Below, one piece after another: positions 23,301 through 34,772 of a stretch of DNA of 64,000 nucleotides. The stretch's first letter is position 1, and each line of letters opens with the position of its first letter. Origin of the DNA: Cryphonectria parasitica EP155 (taxonomy: Eukaryota; Ascomycota; Sordariomycetes; Diaporthales; Cryphonectriaceae); assembly GCF_011745365.1 (NCBI RefSeq), contig NW_024468916.1:1037630-1101629 (forward strand), in the 5' to 3' direction. The notes beneath the pieces were generated by a model. That model had not been told where the DNA came from, did not search any database, and saw nothing but the letters and a program-made list of their open reading frames with translations. The translations under genes and the position numbers were made by a program.

Positions 23301-25111
23301 CACTGCCGCCCTTCTGCTCGCGTGACAATTGTTGTCAATTGAGAAAGAGCCGATCTGCATTCAATCCTATACGTCAGTCAACGCCGCCAGACGTGACGCC
23401 GGATGGTCGGATGCTGCAACTAGTTCCAAGGAGGGAGGGGAAGAAGGGGGGGAGGTGGGCAAGGCTACCCCAGCACACGCATTGTTCTACGCCATCCCAT
23501 TCAAGGGCCACTCACACTTGCGCAGCGCAAACACCCTGTGCCACCCTCTCGGAGATTTTGGAATGTTCTGTGCACCTTCCACGTGAAGGGGGGTTGCGAT
23601 CGCCCCTCAAAACCTCACCGACTCTATTGGAATACGATGGTGCGGTCCTCGCCGCCGGCCACCTACTTGTCTCAATACGGGAGGTGGACTTCACCTCCTG
23701 GCACAGGGAGCGGAGAACCGAAGGATGTAGTATTCATCCAAATCCCAGTGGAGAAAATCTGACCTTTTTCCTGCAGGCGGCTCGATCGGTCGACTCGGAC
23801 CAGCACGGACGACCTCTTGGCGGCTAAGCTATTGCCACGATCTGGCTCACATGTGGCAGGTAATTAACACATAACATGCGTTACAAGTCGAACGGTCGAC
23901 ACCCATAATCGCAGAGGATCGGCAAAGGTGTACGTTGTATCACAGCTCACCGGCCACAAGACCACCCCAGGCTGCATCATTGACTCAAGCAAATGACAAG
24001 AGGCCAAGTAGCAATCGCCAGCCTCAATGGCGCCGTTGAACTTGGGCAATACGTAATGCATTCCTAAGGCTACCACAAGGTTTTACGAGCCATCCAACAA
24101 AGCAGAAAGAATAAGTACTGAGGTCATGGTTCTCGAGTATTTTGGATCCAGAACCTGATCTAGACCTCGCGCATGCGAGGTGGTTAGTCATTGTGCTGAG
24201 CATTTCCGCCTCCCACAAACCGTCGAATCACGCAATGCAAAGTTTCAAGCTGGTCGGCATCGATGGCGGTCCTGATGGCGTCGTCGACTGATCTCATGAA
24301 CAGTGCGGTGAATTACCGAGAGTCCCAATCCTTCACTACTTGTAGCAGGGTTTTATACTATCGGGCGCGAATGCCAGAGTCTCCCCTGGCGAAATTGCCT
24401 TACGGCAGACTGTGATATCAGAGAAGTCTGTCATGATTTAATAGTGTTGACGAGGTAATTGATCATCATTCTACACTCGAATGGCGCTGGTTTTCGCAGT
24501 GACCAGAATCTCAGGTTTTGGCTGAGTCTGCTCTGTTGTTTTCCTCCCCTCCTCCATTCAGCCACGGCTTGACCCTTCACCGCTCATGTCTATTTTCTGT
24601 CCTGCTCTCTATACCCCTCCCCCTGTTTGCCACTTTTTTCTCTTCAGAGAAACATGGCTTTCCCTATCTGGAACCTTTTCTTCCTTCTTGTACAGCCTGC
24701 TAAGGAAAGAACGGACTGCGCAAGCTGAAGTAATGCAGGTCTGCCTCTGATCATCCCTCAACAGTACAACATAAACAAGTCATTTACCAAGAGCGACCTT
24801 TAGTGCCTAAAATGATTCATGGTTCCAGGGCAATCATTGGAGGAAGTAAGAGACAAATGTCGAGAGACCACAAGTTCGTCAAAAGAATCCGAGGCAGGTG
24901 GAGGACGGCGCGGTCATGACATTTCATATGCGGTGACAACATTGATACCACTTGTGTAGATAGCTCTTTCGACTGGAGAGACAGGAGGATCATACCGTGC
25001 AACAAATGGTCACATTACACGGGCTTCTCGTCTCCGGATTGCAACCAATCTCACTCTATTTGCTTCATATGACCTGCTATCTTGTTTTGTCGAGACTGAT
25101 GCTGGTCACTC
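18782..25111. other. 6.3 kb stretch without a supportable gene
   Basis: The first few hundred bases are the promoter of the aldolase: CT-rich on its coding strand, then a TACGTA-rich near-palindrome around 19178-19203. A compound CT/GT microsatellite lies at 20267-20314. The rest shows only random-looking frames, except for short minus-strand stretches at about 23945-24075 and 24184-24297 that translate like pieces of an ankyrin-type protein but are interrupted by stops. I see no RNA gene. Confidence 0.4.
20267..20314. repeat. Compound CT/GT microsatellite
   Basis: Fourteen CT units (20267-20294) run straight into ten GT units (20295-20314) in non-coding DNA. Confidence 0.95.
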
Positions 25112-26132
25112 TCAAACAGTAGCCGTTGACCCGCCATAAGAATGGATCTATCATTCGTCACAGTCAGCCACGGTGTCATACCCTTCCGGCGACCATCAAA
25201 ATCCTCAAGCGAGGTGGGAAAATTTTGACTTGGGACTCACATCAATGTCATAGCAACCCGAAGGCGTCTCATAATCATACGCCCCCGTGTTCACATACAA
25301 ATCGTTGGCCCCGGTCGTGTTGTCGGGGCAGACATAAAAGGCAGCCGTGTTCCCCCTGTCCACATCCGGGTCGACCCACGTCACCGTGTCCCCTGAGAAG
25401 GAGAAATTCCCGTACGTGTTCTCGGTCGAGTTGAACCACGTCAACAGGGCCCGCTGGGTCTTGTCTGCCGGGTCCTCGACCCACATGTACAGGGCGTCGT
25501 CGGTGCCCGACCCGGTATTGTACACGAGCTGGCCGTCGATGATGTTGAACTGCCCCGCCGTGAGGGGGCTGTCCATCAGAGCGTCGCCAGGGGTGGCCGT
25601 CGGGAGCGTCTGGAGGTACGAATGGTAGTAAGGCGTCTCCACCGCGCGGATCCAGTACCAGCCTGACGAGAGGGTCGACGTGCCGGAGGGTGTGACGGTG
25701 TCAGAGGCTGTGCTGGTTGCTGTGGCTGTTGTTTCTGGAGTGGTGGTGGTGGTGGTCGTCGTCGTCGCTGCTGGGGAGGAGGAGGTCGTGGGGCTGGTGC
25801 CTGCGCTGGTGGTAGGGGTGGCCGTGGCCGTGGTCGACGCTGGGGTGGACGACACGCTCGTCGTCGAGACCTCCCCCGTCGTCGTGCCGGGCACGCACTG
25901 GTAGTAGTAGGCATTATAATCTGTGCAGTAATACCCCGAGACGCAGGCCGTGGGGCCAGTGTAGCCGCTTCCTCCGCCTTGGCGCAGTGTCAGTTTTCCT
26001 GGGAGACTACCATATTCATGCCTTGGGGTTACTCTGCGCCATCGTCTTACACTGATCATATGCGCCGGCCGAGCTCTGGGCTACGGCGCCTGCAGCGAGG
26101 CAGGGAAGCGCGATGAGGGTCCTCTGCTTCAT
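25112..26132 (-). CDS. Secreted CBM1 (fungal cellulose-binding) protein with a C-terminal domain of unknown function
   Basis: Proposed exons, in coding order, are 26132-26051, 25977-25241 and 25147-25112, giving 284 residues. Exon 1 encodes a signal peptide (MKQRTLIALPCLAAGAVA) and ends in YDQ plus the first base of a Cys codon. The 73-bp intron splits that codon, and exon 2 continues CGGSGYTGPTAC. The result is a complete CBM1 with four Cys (28, 39, 45, 55) and the Tyr row at 51-53. A Thr/Ser/Pro linker follows (about 60-140), then a domain rich in Asp, Tyr and Trp with NxT/NxS sites. A consensus GTGAGT donor at 25240 and an AG at 25149-25148 add a final 11-residue exon (IHSYGGSTATV); without it the frame runs on into unrelated sequence. 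The protein is probably exported to bind plant cell-wall cellulose. I do not recognise the C-terminal domain as a known hydrolase. Confidence 0.85.
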
Positions 26133-26896
26133 TGCTTATGACGCTGAGATCTCGCAATCACACAAAAGGATAGTTCACGGTAGTATTTAAAAGTGCGCTG
26201 AGGGAACTGTCTTGAGGCGCCACACAGCCTACAGACTATCCTTCCTCTGCATTGCCATAAAGGCCCGGCCCTTTCTGCTTATATATGAGGATGCTAGTCA
26301 ACTCATATGTATTTTCTTCCTCTTAATCTACTAGCCAGAACCTGTGTACGCGGAGCCTGGGCCTGGAGTTTCCTGAATAGAACCGGGTTCTGGTGTACCG
26401 ACATTGGGTTTCTGCAGGGAATCGTCCTGTCTGACCCCGGTTTTGGAAGAGTGTCCAGATCTTGGGAAAGGCGGGCCAGAAAGCGAGGCTTGGCGGAAAA
26501 ACTGTCAGGGTTTGGTTGGTGTCGTGTAGATTGTGGTGGCGCGGGTTGCCTTTGGTGTCCGGGTTGTTACGTTCCGGTGTCCTAATCCTCCCACATCGCA
26601 TAAGTACACGAGCATGTAAGTATGGGATATTGAATGATTCAACGGGTGCTCGTAGCTGCAAAAGAAGATTTGAGAGGTTTGATATGTACACGGCGGTTTC
26701 GAATCAAGAGAGGCGTGATTATGGTTGTTTGACAGACTTTGAAAGTGGTAGCTGGACGAGGAAATCTTGTTCAACAAATTTGAGGGTAAAGGTTCCTAAC
26801 ATTGGACACAACCTCGACAACATTGACGAGTCTTGGAGGATAAAACAATTATTGTGAACAACAACTGTTATGAAGCATATTACTATTAATTATTAT
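26133..26896. other. Intergenic between HET gene 3' end and CBM1 gene promoter
   Basis: This interval holds the CBM1 gene promoter on its left side and the 3' flank of the HET-domain gene on its right. The open frames here have no recognisable product. Confidence 0.5.
26278..26286 (-). promoter_or_regulatory. TATA-like element upstream of the CBM1 gene
   Basis: On the minus strand the sequence reads ATATATAAG about 150 bases before the start codon at 26132, a plausible fungal TATA position. A second AT-rich candidate (TTTTAAATAC) lies nearer the gene, around 26190. Confidence 0.35.
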
Positions 26897-29185
26897 CTAG
26901 AATATGGCGACTGCCGTTCTCATCATATCTTCAGGCAACTCCTCAAATCCATTGAGCACACACTCACCAACAAGCCTACACCTCACAGTTTTCACAGTCG
27001 GCCCCTCCACAAACATCCAGCTCATATTCGCAATCTCATCCGGCCAAAATCTACCACCGTGAGGCCTGACAACATAAGGAACACGTGAGCCACTCAGCTG
27101 AACAATCAGGTCTCCTACCTGTGCCAGCTCCGGGACAAGAGCCAGCTGCTCAAAGGGAGCGTCTGCCGTGATGCAGATGGCCAGTCTCTTGCCGTCTACG
27201 ATCGACTCCCCATCTACGATAGGGACCACTGCTTTATTGTTGCCGTCCGACCAGCTGGCGGTCTGGCGTCCTCTGGCGTACAGGTGGCGCTCGACCGAGT
27301 TGCGGTCCTGCATTCGGGCACGATCTAGATGAGAAGAAAAGCATGTCGCCCGTAGAGGGTTTTTTATGGCTTTGAGTCTGCCGCCCCCTGGACTGGCGAT
27401 ATCAATAGGCTGTTGTTCTGTGTCGTCGGTTGATGCACCACCGGAGCTGGAGCTGGAGTCGTGGGGACTAAAAAAGAGCCTTTCGGTCCATAGTGTCATG
27501 ATGGGATGGAACAGGTCGTCTTCTTGGCCCGCACTGACTCTCTCAGCTTCGAAGGACACCTCGTCCAGTCCAACCAGCCGTAATGGTAAGGTGTGTTCCT
27601 CAATCTGGCCGATAATTCGCCCTGCTGACACAAGTCCCAAGTAGTTGTTATCGGTGGACCAAGAGGTGAGGATACGGCTCTGGCGAGATTGCTTCTGCGT
27701 CGGTGTCTCTGCCGGGAGGGTCTCCAAAATCGTGAGGTCGCTGGCATAGGACACAATCTCCTCATAGTCCCAGTTGGGCACCCAAGAGGGCAGATACGGC
27801 CCAGGCAAAAGCGACTCGGCTGCAGAATTCACGTATGAGATGATGTCGTATGATCTCATAGTCTTGATGATGTGTTTTGTGAATCGGACATACAGCTCGT
27901 AGTAGTGGACGCGGTAGTCGATGGCGAACCCGGGATCGCTCGTGTCGATATCGGTGGCTATACCTAACAGGCCAAAGATCTTGTCTCTTGCATCCGAGGC
28001 TTGAAGGAACCTCGTCCTTGCAAGCAGTCGTAAGATGGTCAAGCCGTCAGATGAGGTGTCCCATGCCTTTGGTATCTTCCAGGCTGGCAGAAACCGATTC
28101 AAACCTTGGCTGCGTAGATACTCGTTGCGCGAGAGAGCCATATCTCGCACGATACCTGCGTTGTTGAGGTACAGGAGACTGAAGCCGTACTGGTCGTGAA
28201 TTTTGGGAGACAGGAGGACTGTTGCGCAGAAGTCGTCCCAGGCGATGCGCCGAGGACCGCACTGTATAGACAAGCATCTCGAGACCACGGCCTCCTGGAA
28301 AACCCAAAGTCTTCGGAACCATGGCCGGGATAGCACGTCAATTTCGACATCCCTCAACTCCCCACGAAAGGAGATCGATTCTTCCAATTTCTTTGCAACT
28401 GTGTAGTCACGGTCCTGGTGGTCATTCCAGGCCCAGGAGCTATTCCGTTCGAGAAAGTTCCAAGCAGAGCGGCCGGTGTTGCCACCATCCTGGGCTCCGA
28501 GGTAGATGACTGTCTCCGAGGCTGCGGCGTATATGCTGCGCATCTGCTGTACCTGCTGGTTGCGCTCGAGGAGATCCGTCTGGTTGATACAGAGCGCATC
28601 GATCCAGAGTCGGATGGGACGGTCCTGGCAGCGCAGATGGCGGAGTGCCGACTCGAGATTGGGATTGATGAGACACTTGTGTGCCCCGATCCATATCTCA
28701 CAGTTGCGGTCCCCGGTTCCCCACGCGTACGAAAGCGCCGTGTACCCATTTTCGGCTTCACGGACCTCTGACAGGCGTACCTCGACCAGGTGGCAGCGGA
28801 TTTCGCTTTCCCTGTCGTCGGATCCGGACACGACCAATAGTCGGGTCGAATCTGTACTTGATAGTCTCCGATAAATGAAACAGTAGGGCGCCTGCATTCC
28901 TGACAAACTAGAGCGCCGTGGTATGACCATCCAGTCGTCTTTCGGTGGATTTCTTCTCGTCTCCCTGGTGCTATTTTCTTCATCTATGTCCTCTATGGAG
29001 GCGGTGGCGGCGGCTGCATCATCATCATCATAATCCACCTCCGATTCGTCGTTCTTGTCAGACTCTTCCGTTAAGTCATCGTTGGCTTGGTCTGTCGTTG
29101 TCTTCGTGGCGTCGTCTTTCTCGACTACCTCGTCCACCGTGGCGACTCCCAATTTGAATTTGTTTGTGCCATCAGGCTCTTCCAT
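26897..29185 (-). CDS. HET-domain (heterokaryon incompatibility-like) protein
   Basis: A single exon encodes 762 residues. The start is taken at the ATG at 29185; the frame is open a little further upstream but only with a GTG. After an acidic N-terminal stretch (poly-Asp/Glu, about residues 20-75) comes a HET domain: YTALSYAWG (148-156), then LWIDALCINQTD (193-204) and the MRSIYAAASETVIYLG segment. These three signatures define the family. The C-terminus has the usual HET-protein ending, with VGDLIVQLSGS, PYVVRP and a VGECVLNG-like strand. HET domains are TIR-related cell-death modules in fungal allorecognition. The member here is one of many in such genomes, and no partner or allele specificity can be read. 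Downstream of its own promoter on the same strand lie the NLR and ANK–CorA genes. Confidence 0.92.
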   Translation of the reverse strand: MEEPDGTNKFKLGVATVDEVVEKDDATKTTTDQANDDLTEESDKNDESEVDYDDDDAAAATASIEDIDEENSTRETRRNPPKDDWMVIPRRSSLSGMQAPYCFIYRRLSSTDSTRLLVVSGSDDRESEIRCHLVEVRLSEVREAENGYTALSYAWGTGDRNCEIWIGAHKCLINPNLESALRHLRCQDRPIRLWIDALCINQTDLLERNQQVQQMRSIYAAASETVIYLGAQDGGNTGRSAWNFLERNSSWAWNDHQDRDYTVAKKLEESISFRGELRDVEIDVLSRPWFRRLWVFQEAVVSRCLSIQCGPRRIAWDDFCATVLLSPKIHDQYGFSLLYLNNAGIVRDMALSRNEYLRSQGLNRFLPAWKIPKAWDTSSDGLTILRLLARTRFLQASDARDKIFGLLGIATDIDTSDPGFAIDYRVHYYELYVRFTKHIIKTMRSYDIISYVNSAAESLLPGPYLPSWVPNWDYEEIVSYASDLTILETLPAETPTQKQSRQSRILTSWSTDNNYLGLVSAGRIIGQIEEHTLPLRLVGLDEVSFEAERVSAGQEDDLFHPIMTLWTERLFFSPHDSSSSSGGASTDDTEQQPIDIASPGGGRLKAIKNPLRATCFSSHLDRARMQDRNSVERHLYARGRQTASWSDGNNKAVVPIVDGESIVDGKRLAICITADAPFEQLALVPELAQVGDLIVQLSGSRVPYVVRPHGGRFWPDEIANMSWMFVEGPTVKTVRCRLVGECVLNGFEELPEDMMRTAVAIF

Positions 29186-30152
29186 CGGGTCCAAGTCGTT
29201 CTGGGTCCTATCGTAACATAAGTAACTATCAATGATCACTTATGTCAGGTAGGGCGAGAATTTGTGCATGGACTGGCTAGCAAGGGACGAAATGAATTTG
29301 AGCTCCCACTGCGACACGCAACGGTCCGCAAAGAAGAAATTTGTATAACTACTTGGAAAGGAGGGAGCGGCTGATGCCAAGCGAGGCTCTGCTCAATGTC
29401 CGCGTGGCTTAGGTATGCAGTGCCCCTGCAAGCGCAGCGTGTGCTGACAACTGATTAGATGAGGGTGGCTTCGGTGGCTGCCTGCGACAAGCCACACCAG
29501 TCTCATGGTGTTGACCAACACAATAGTACAGGTAAGCTGAAATGCTGGAAATGGCTAATGTAAGAACACTCGCCTTCGCGCGGTCTCATCGAGCTTAGCA
29601 TGGATATACGTAGCTAGGCCCTGTCCATGGCGTTTGATGAGGGGTTTAGAGAAAGATAGATGATATTTTGTTGATGAACATGATCGCCAAAGCCAAGATG
29701 TAGATCTCATGATCATGGTAAAGACTTCCAACTAAGATCTGAATATCATAAACTACGAATTAAGTAAGTGTGGCATGTATTGCTCTAGAGATAATAAAGC
29801 TGCCAAAGAACAGTAACAACCCTGATCCCTTACTTTATGGTGGAGTACAGTTTAGCTATGCCTTGCATATTTCTTCGGAACTACATAGATTTGAGACCGG
29901 TAAAATTATGTACAACATCGGTTCGCCTGGGAGAAGAAAAAGGTATTAGCAAGCAGTACGTTGCGTTCATAATTATACAAAAATATATGTAATTTTTGCT
30001 GACGAATATTGCTGCTTACACTGCCGGATATCTCATCTCACAATGCACTTAGAAAGCGTACTTCACATCGATAAGCTGTGCGGAACGTATCTGAGTTTGC
30101 TGAGATCAACGCCGGCCATTTGGCGAGAAACAGACCGAGAAACAGGTCCAAG
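29186..30152. other. Intergenic: HET gene promoter and NLR gene 3' flank
   Basis: About 970 bases without a gene. The part from about 29640 to 30010 is strongly A/T-rich. The sequence next to 29185 should contain the HET gene promoter. No ORF of note. Confidence 0.5.
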
Positions 30153-33100
30153 TCATGAAAAGTCAAGCCTCCTCCATTCACGCGCAACATGACCTTCTTC
30201 AGCGGCATCTTCATCGTCCTCGGCTTCGAAAATCTCATTATCCAGGCCGGGGGGCATCAATAGGCTTCCCTGGCTGCCCGCTTCCTCGCTATCCAGGAGA
30301 CCCACAGGCGTCACCTCATACAAGGACCCAATCCTTCTCTCAACAACACTCGGGAAACCCGTTCTCCTCTCATTCAAGTGATAAGTATACGACGGCGTTT
30401 TGTTCAAAATGATTCGCAAGGTGTCGTCCCCAGTCCTTGGCAGGCGTACGCTGACGGCAGTGTCGCGCGTGTCAAAAGAAGCTGGTACCGAGAGAAGTTG
30501 CAGAGACCGCACGGGCTGGGATAATTCATCTGTCGATACATTTAATGTGATGTTCTGGGTGGCAGACGAAACTGTGAGGAGCGTCGCGTCGCCATGCCCG
30601 GGGCCTGTGACAAGTGCCGACTGGTCTATTAGCGCTCCTGGTTGTAAGGCTGAGCCATCCAATCCCATCTGGTTACTGAGTCTCTGGAGACTAGTTGCGT
30701 TGGTTTGCTCTGGCTGCGCGGCCGCATCATCTTCGCATTTGCTTTGATCGAGTTGTTGTACCGAAGCATGCTGTGTGTTTGTAAATGGTGCTAAGTCGGA
30801 CACTGCAAAGAACAGGCCTGTTTTCGCAATGATATAGCGGCCGCAGGCGGAGAAGTCGAGAGACTTGTAGATACAGTTCGTCATATTGCAGCCATGTGTT
30901 GCACATGACCCGTAAAAACAGTACTCGGCACATTTGTCATAGTCCATGGGCAGATGGACTGGTCTGGAATCTAGAGAGAAATGGTTGAGCTGTCTCATAT
31001 CTTGCCAGAAAATACCTAGGTACTAAGTAGCTTACAAGCCTCTTCCACTTACTTGTCTGAAAGTTCCAAAGCCAAGCTTTTCTGCTCGCTAAGTATGCAA
31101 TTGCAGGTTGAGTAGGATGGAAGACCTCGCTGCTTATTCTATTGGTACCTAAGGTAAGCATGCTGGTCCACTTCGGCATACTGATCTCAGGGTAATTTGA
31201 TATGTCGAATACAGTCAGATGGGCCAACAGCAGGTCTCCCGCTAACTGGGGTTTCCGATGGTCGACGAAGGACAGGCATTTGCCGTTCGGGCTGAACATT
31301 ATGGTGTAAATATACGCATCTTCCACTGGGGTTGAGTCCTCGCATTCGCTCCAGCCGGCTTGGCGATCCTCATCGTTGTACCGCTTTGAAGTCCAAAACT
31401 CCTCATAGTGTCTCAAGAAGTGAAGATTGAGGACAACAGAACTGAGTGACGCAGACACTCTGCAGGATGAGATTTGGCAGCGGAAGACTGTCCTCAGAAT
31501 TGAGAAAGTGAGGCAGTCCTGACTGATGGCCAAAGGAAAGCTCATGTGAAAACTGGACTTGTGTCCAGATTGCTTGCGCAGAGACTGCCGAAGCAAGATA
31601 GCCACCTCCTTCTCAGGCAAGTCAATGCGGTGACTTACTAGACGATCTTTGCTTTCGGCATCCCACAATTCATATATTGCGACCCACCCGACACTGAACC
31701 TTTCTGCTTGAGGACATATGTGTCCCGTAGGATGCCAATGAAGGAACTCGGAACGAAGTTCGTAGGGGCCTTCAAAGCCTTTGCAGGGTGGAGAGTCAAC
31801 TTCGTCATCCTCAGGGCAGATTACCTTCTGGAAGTCGGACGAGCAATAGGCGCTGAGGACTCCGATTCTCGATCCGTCCTTTGATGTGGTACTAAGAACA
31901 CAGATGCGATGAAGGTCAGACCCCACAGCAACCTTCACTGCACTGGGCTCCAGTGTCGCAAGTTTCAAACTTGGCCCTTGGTCGGATTGTTCGATATTTG
32001 ATAGGATGCCTGTCTTTTGAAAGACCAGTATATCATCCCATATCAATGAAGGATTCTGGTTCAGCTTCGTTTCCCAGTTCGTCTCCAGACTGATGAGCTG
32101 ATCAAGCAGCTTGGAGAGGCTTTGAAGGATAGACTTGACGCAATGCATAGACAATACAGAATGCACACTCGTCTCCATTTCTCTCGACCAATCTCTTGCA
32201 GCTGACAGGAGAGATATCTGAGGGGTATAAGGGGGGGCCACATGCAGGCCCTCTATCCAATACGCCACAGCAAGAGCGGAGTAGGTGAATGTCTGCAAGG
32301 TGTCCAAGGCGCTCCGCATGGAACCAGGATCACTCAGGACGGAGAGCTGAGATGCACTAATCTCGGTGAGATGGGAAGTCCAGTTCCTGGAAGCATATAC
32401 CTCGAATGATCCAGTGTCCCAACCACCCCCCCGGTATAGATCTCGGGTTGGGGCAACTTCAGGTGATGCCCAAAGAAGGTGCGCAAGACACCGTTGGCAA
32501 TCTTTGGACGATCTCGATCTGTGCAACCTGCCGGGACGGCAGCAATGGCGGGTCCAAGTTGAGCCGTGACCATGGGGCGGTATCAAGGTACTCCTCAACC
32601 GTAAGATGACTGAAACGAAAGGCACATAGAGCACTTGTGTCATCTCGCATGGTGGACTCAACCAACCCGCAGCATACTGACAGCGCAAGGGCGGGGAAAT
32701 TATCGAACGCATCTTCCTCCTCCGGATCCTTCACACAGGTTTCGAGCATCTGAGCTGAACAAATTTCCCGTGAGTACCGAATCCATAGGAGTATTCGGCA
32801 AGCAAGCGACCGCTCTGGACTCGCTGAGTGACTGATCAGCGTCACGATTCTGTCATACATGGTTCCGAGACCTTCTGGGAACCGGACACTCTGAATGGTC
32901 TTGATGCGACGATTTGGAGTCAAAGCCGGCGACTCGAGGAACTTGACCATGAGCACAGCCCAGAGGAACATTCCATCGGCTCCCAGGACGAGAGAATTGA
33001 CTAGGTCTGAAACGTTTGAGTTGCCCGGGATCTGATTCTCCTCGTGCATCTCGGTAAGGTGCCGTATGAAAACCTTGCGGATGTCGGGACTGGTAGACTC

Positions 33101-34772
33101 TCGCTGTATAGCAATGCGATTGCTTTCAGGAACTTGATGAAATAAATCATTGACACTGGTTCGGCTGAGACAGACAAGCTTCACCGGCGTGCTTGTAACC
33201 AACTCCTTCAGAAGCCGGAACACAATCTTTGCGTTGCTCGCTTCGTCCACACCGTCAACCACAACACAGAGCGGACCAGCGACCGTCGCCAATATGCGCA
33301 GTAGGCAGGTCTTCAGATCATTGTCGGTGGCGACATGTTGCCCCGAGGCCAAGGACGGCTCAAATTGCGCAAAGAGAAATTTGTCCAAGACATCCGTGTT
33401 TTGTTGATTTTGATGGAGGAACTGTGCAAGAATAGAGCTATATGCGTTGCTGGAGGTTGAGAAGAGACTATTGTCATACTTGAAGAAAAAGTAAGCAATG
33501 AAGGTGGATGGCTCGGCCTGGACTCCCTGGTGCTCTTTGAAATGGTCGATTATTGCAGAGGCCAGAACTGTTTTCCCGCACCCTGGGTTACCTAACACCT
33601 AGAGATTAGATACATCGAAATGCAGTGAAGCAATGAAGAGTAGCAAGTGATATGCCTACCATGAATCCATAGCATGCGAGGAGGCGTTTCTCGCTTGTTG
33701 AGTGGGGCGTCGTTGGTGGGAGTGTCCTCACACGAAAGCCACCTTTGGAAAATGGGCTCTTCGAATATCCACTGAGACGTGCCCTCTCCCCGCTTATCCC
33801 GCGCGTCTTCCAATGTTTGGGCGTATGGTGGCGGGTTTAACCACTTCAAAAGACGTCGGACGAAGCTGTCCTTGGACTGTTCATGAATTGTCGACTGCAT
33901 GTCCTCTGAAAGTGCTTGTAGCCTGTCAAGACTGCATTGGATGAGCTGCTCTCGATCGCTGCTGGACTTGGCATGGTCTATGGACTGTGATGCCATGAAT
34001 ATCTTGACCTCGTCCATGATGAAGGCCTGGTGACTCTTCATCCTTTGAAGCAGCTGGCTGAAACGAGAGTCAGATGGCCGCCAAATGGCGTTTGCGATGA
34101 GAGTCGCGGGACGTTTGATCTCTGGTTTTACGTTAGCATGGCTCAAAAGACGACAAAGGTACTTCCTCACAGTTTCCCAAGGTACTGACTTCCATTTGAC
34201 GCGGTGAATATCTTGGCTGCAGCTTGAAGGAGCCCTAACAGGTCCTTGTATACAAGCTCGAAATGGCGGCGTAGTCGAGGCGGATACTCGCCGTCGAGTA
34301 ACTTGGAAATGGCTTCGTATTGGGGAAACACATTACTTAGATAACCAAGAATTTCCATGAACTTGTCGAGAAATGTCGGAAACGCACTCGCCATCTAAAG
34401 TGGTTTTCAAATTAGATCAGTACTAGGTTGGTACTTGTATATGTAGGACCTTGGGCCTATCGCGATAAATACCTGTATGACGAGGCGAAAAGCTCCGTAG
34501 ACCCATGCCGCTAGATCGTTGGTGGCTGCTAGAGTATTGAGGGCATCAAAGTATGGTTTGAGTAGATCGTTGAGTCCCTTGAAGATATTTACGTAACGAT
34601 GAAGTCCGCTCTTGCGATCTCGTTGATTTACGAGAAGTTTTAAAGTAATGATCACGTCCTCAGCTGATGTGAGCTTTTCCACCGAAGAGCCAAATGTTTC
34701 CCGGTCTTCTGTCGACAGATCGGCCAAGAAGGCCTTGTGAGCATCTTGGTAAGGGGTCGTCGAGGTCGCCAT
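30153..34772 (-). CDS. NACHT-type STAND NLR with DUF7708-like N-terminus and propeller-like C-terminus; frame broken once
   Basis: Proposed exons, in coding order, are 34772-34473, 34394-34190, 34121-33660, 33591-31053 and 30970-30153. Introns are 78, 68, 68 and 82 bp; all phases agree and one has a GCTAAC branch site. Residues 1 to about 260 resemble the helical DUF7708 domain found before fungal NACHT domains. Splicing at 33660/33591 creates LWIHGNPGCGKT (P-loop 323-330). Walker B is VVVDGVDE (about 432-439), and FRFSHLTVEEYL marks the end of the NACHT-associated helices. A change of frame is needed between 32712 and 32459. Upstream homology runs to QVAQIEIVQ and downstream resumes at CLAHLLWASPEV, one base out of phase, with no workable intron. 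As written, the protein stops at 32459 (699 residues); with one base fewer it would be 1440. The remainder has WD40-like strands (for example IMFSPNGKCLSFVDH). This may be a decaying allele or a sequencing error. Confidence 0.8.

Noticed and set aside
29186..29239. Extension of the HET protein to 29239
   Set aside because: The upstream codon is GTG. The first ATG in frame is at 29185.
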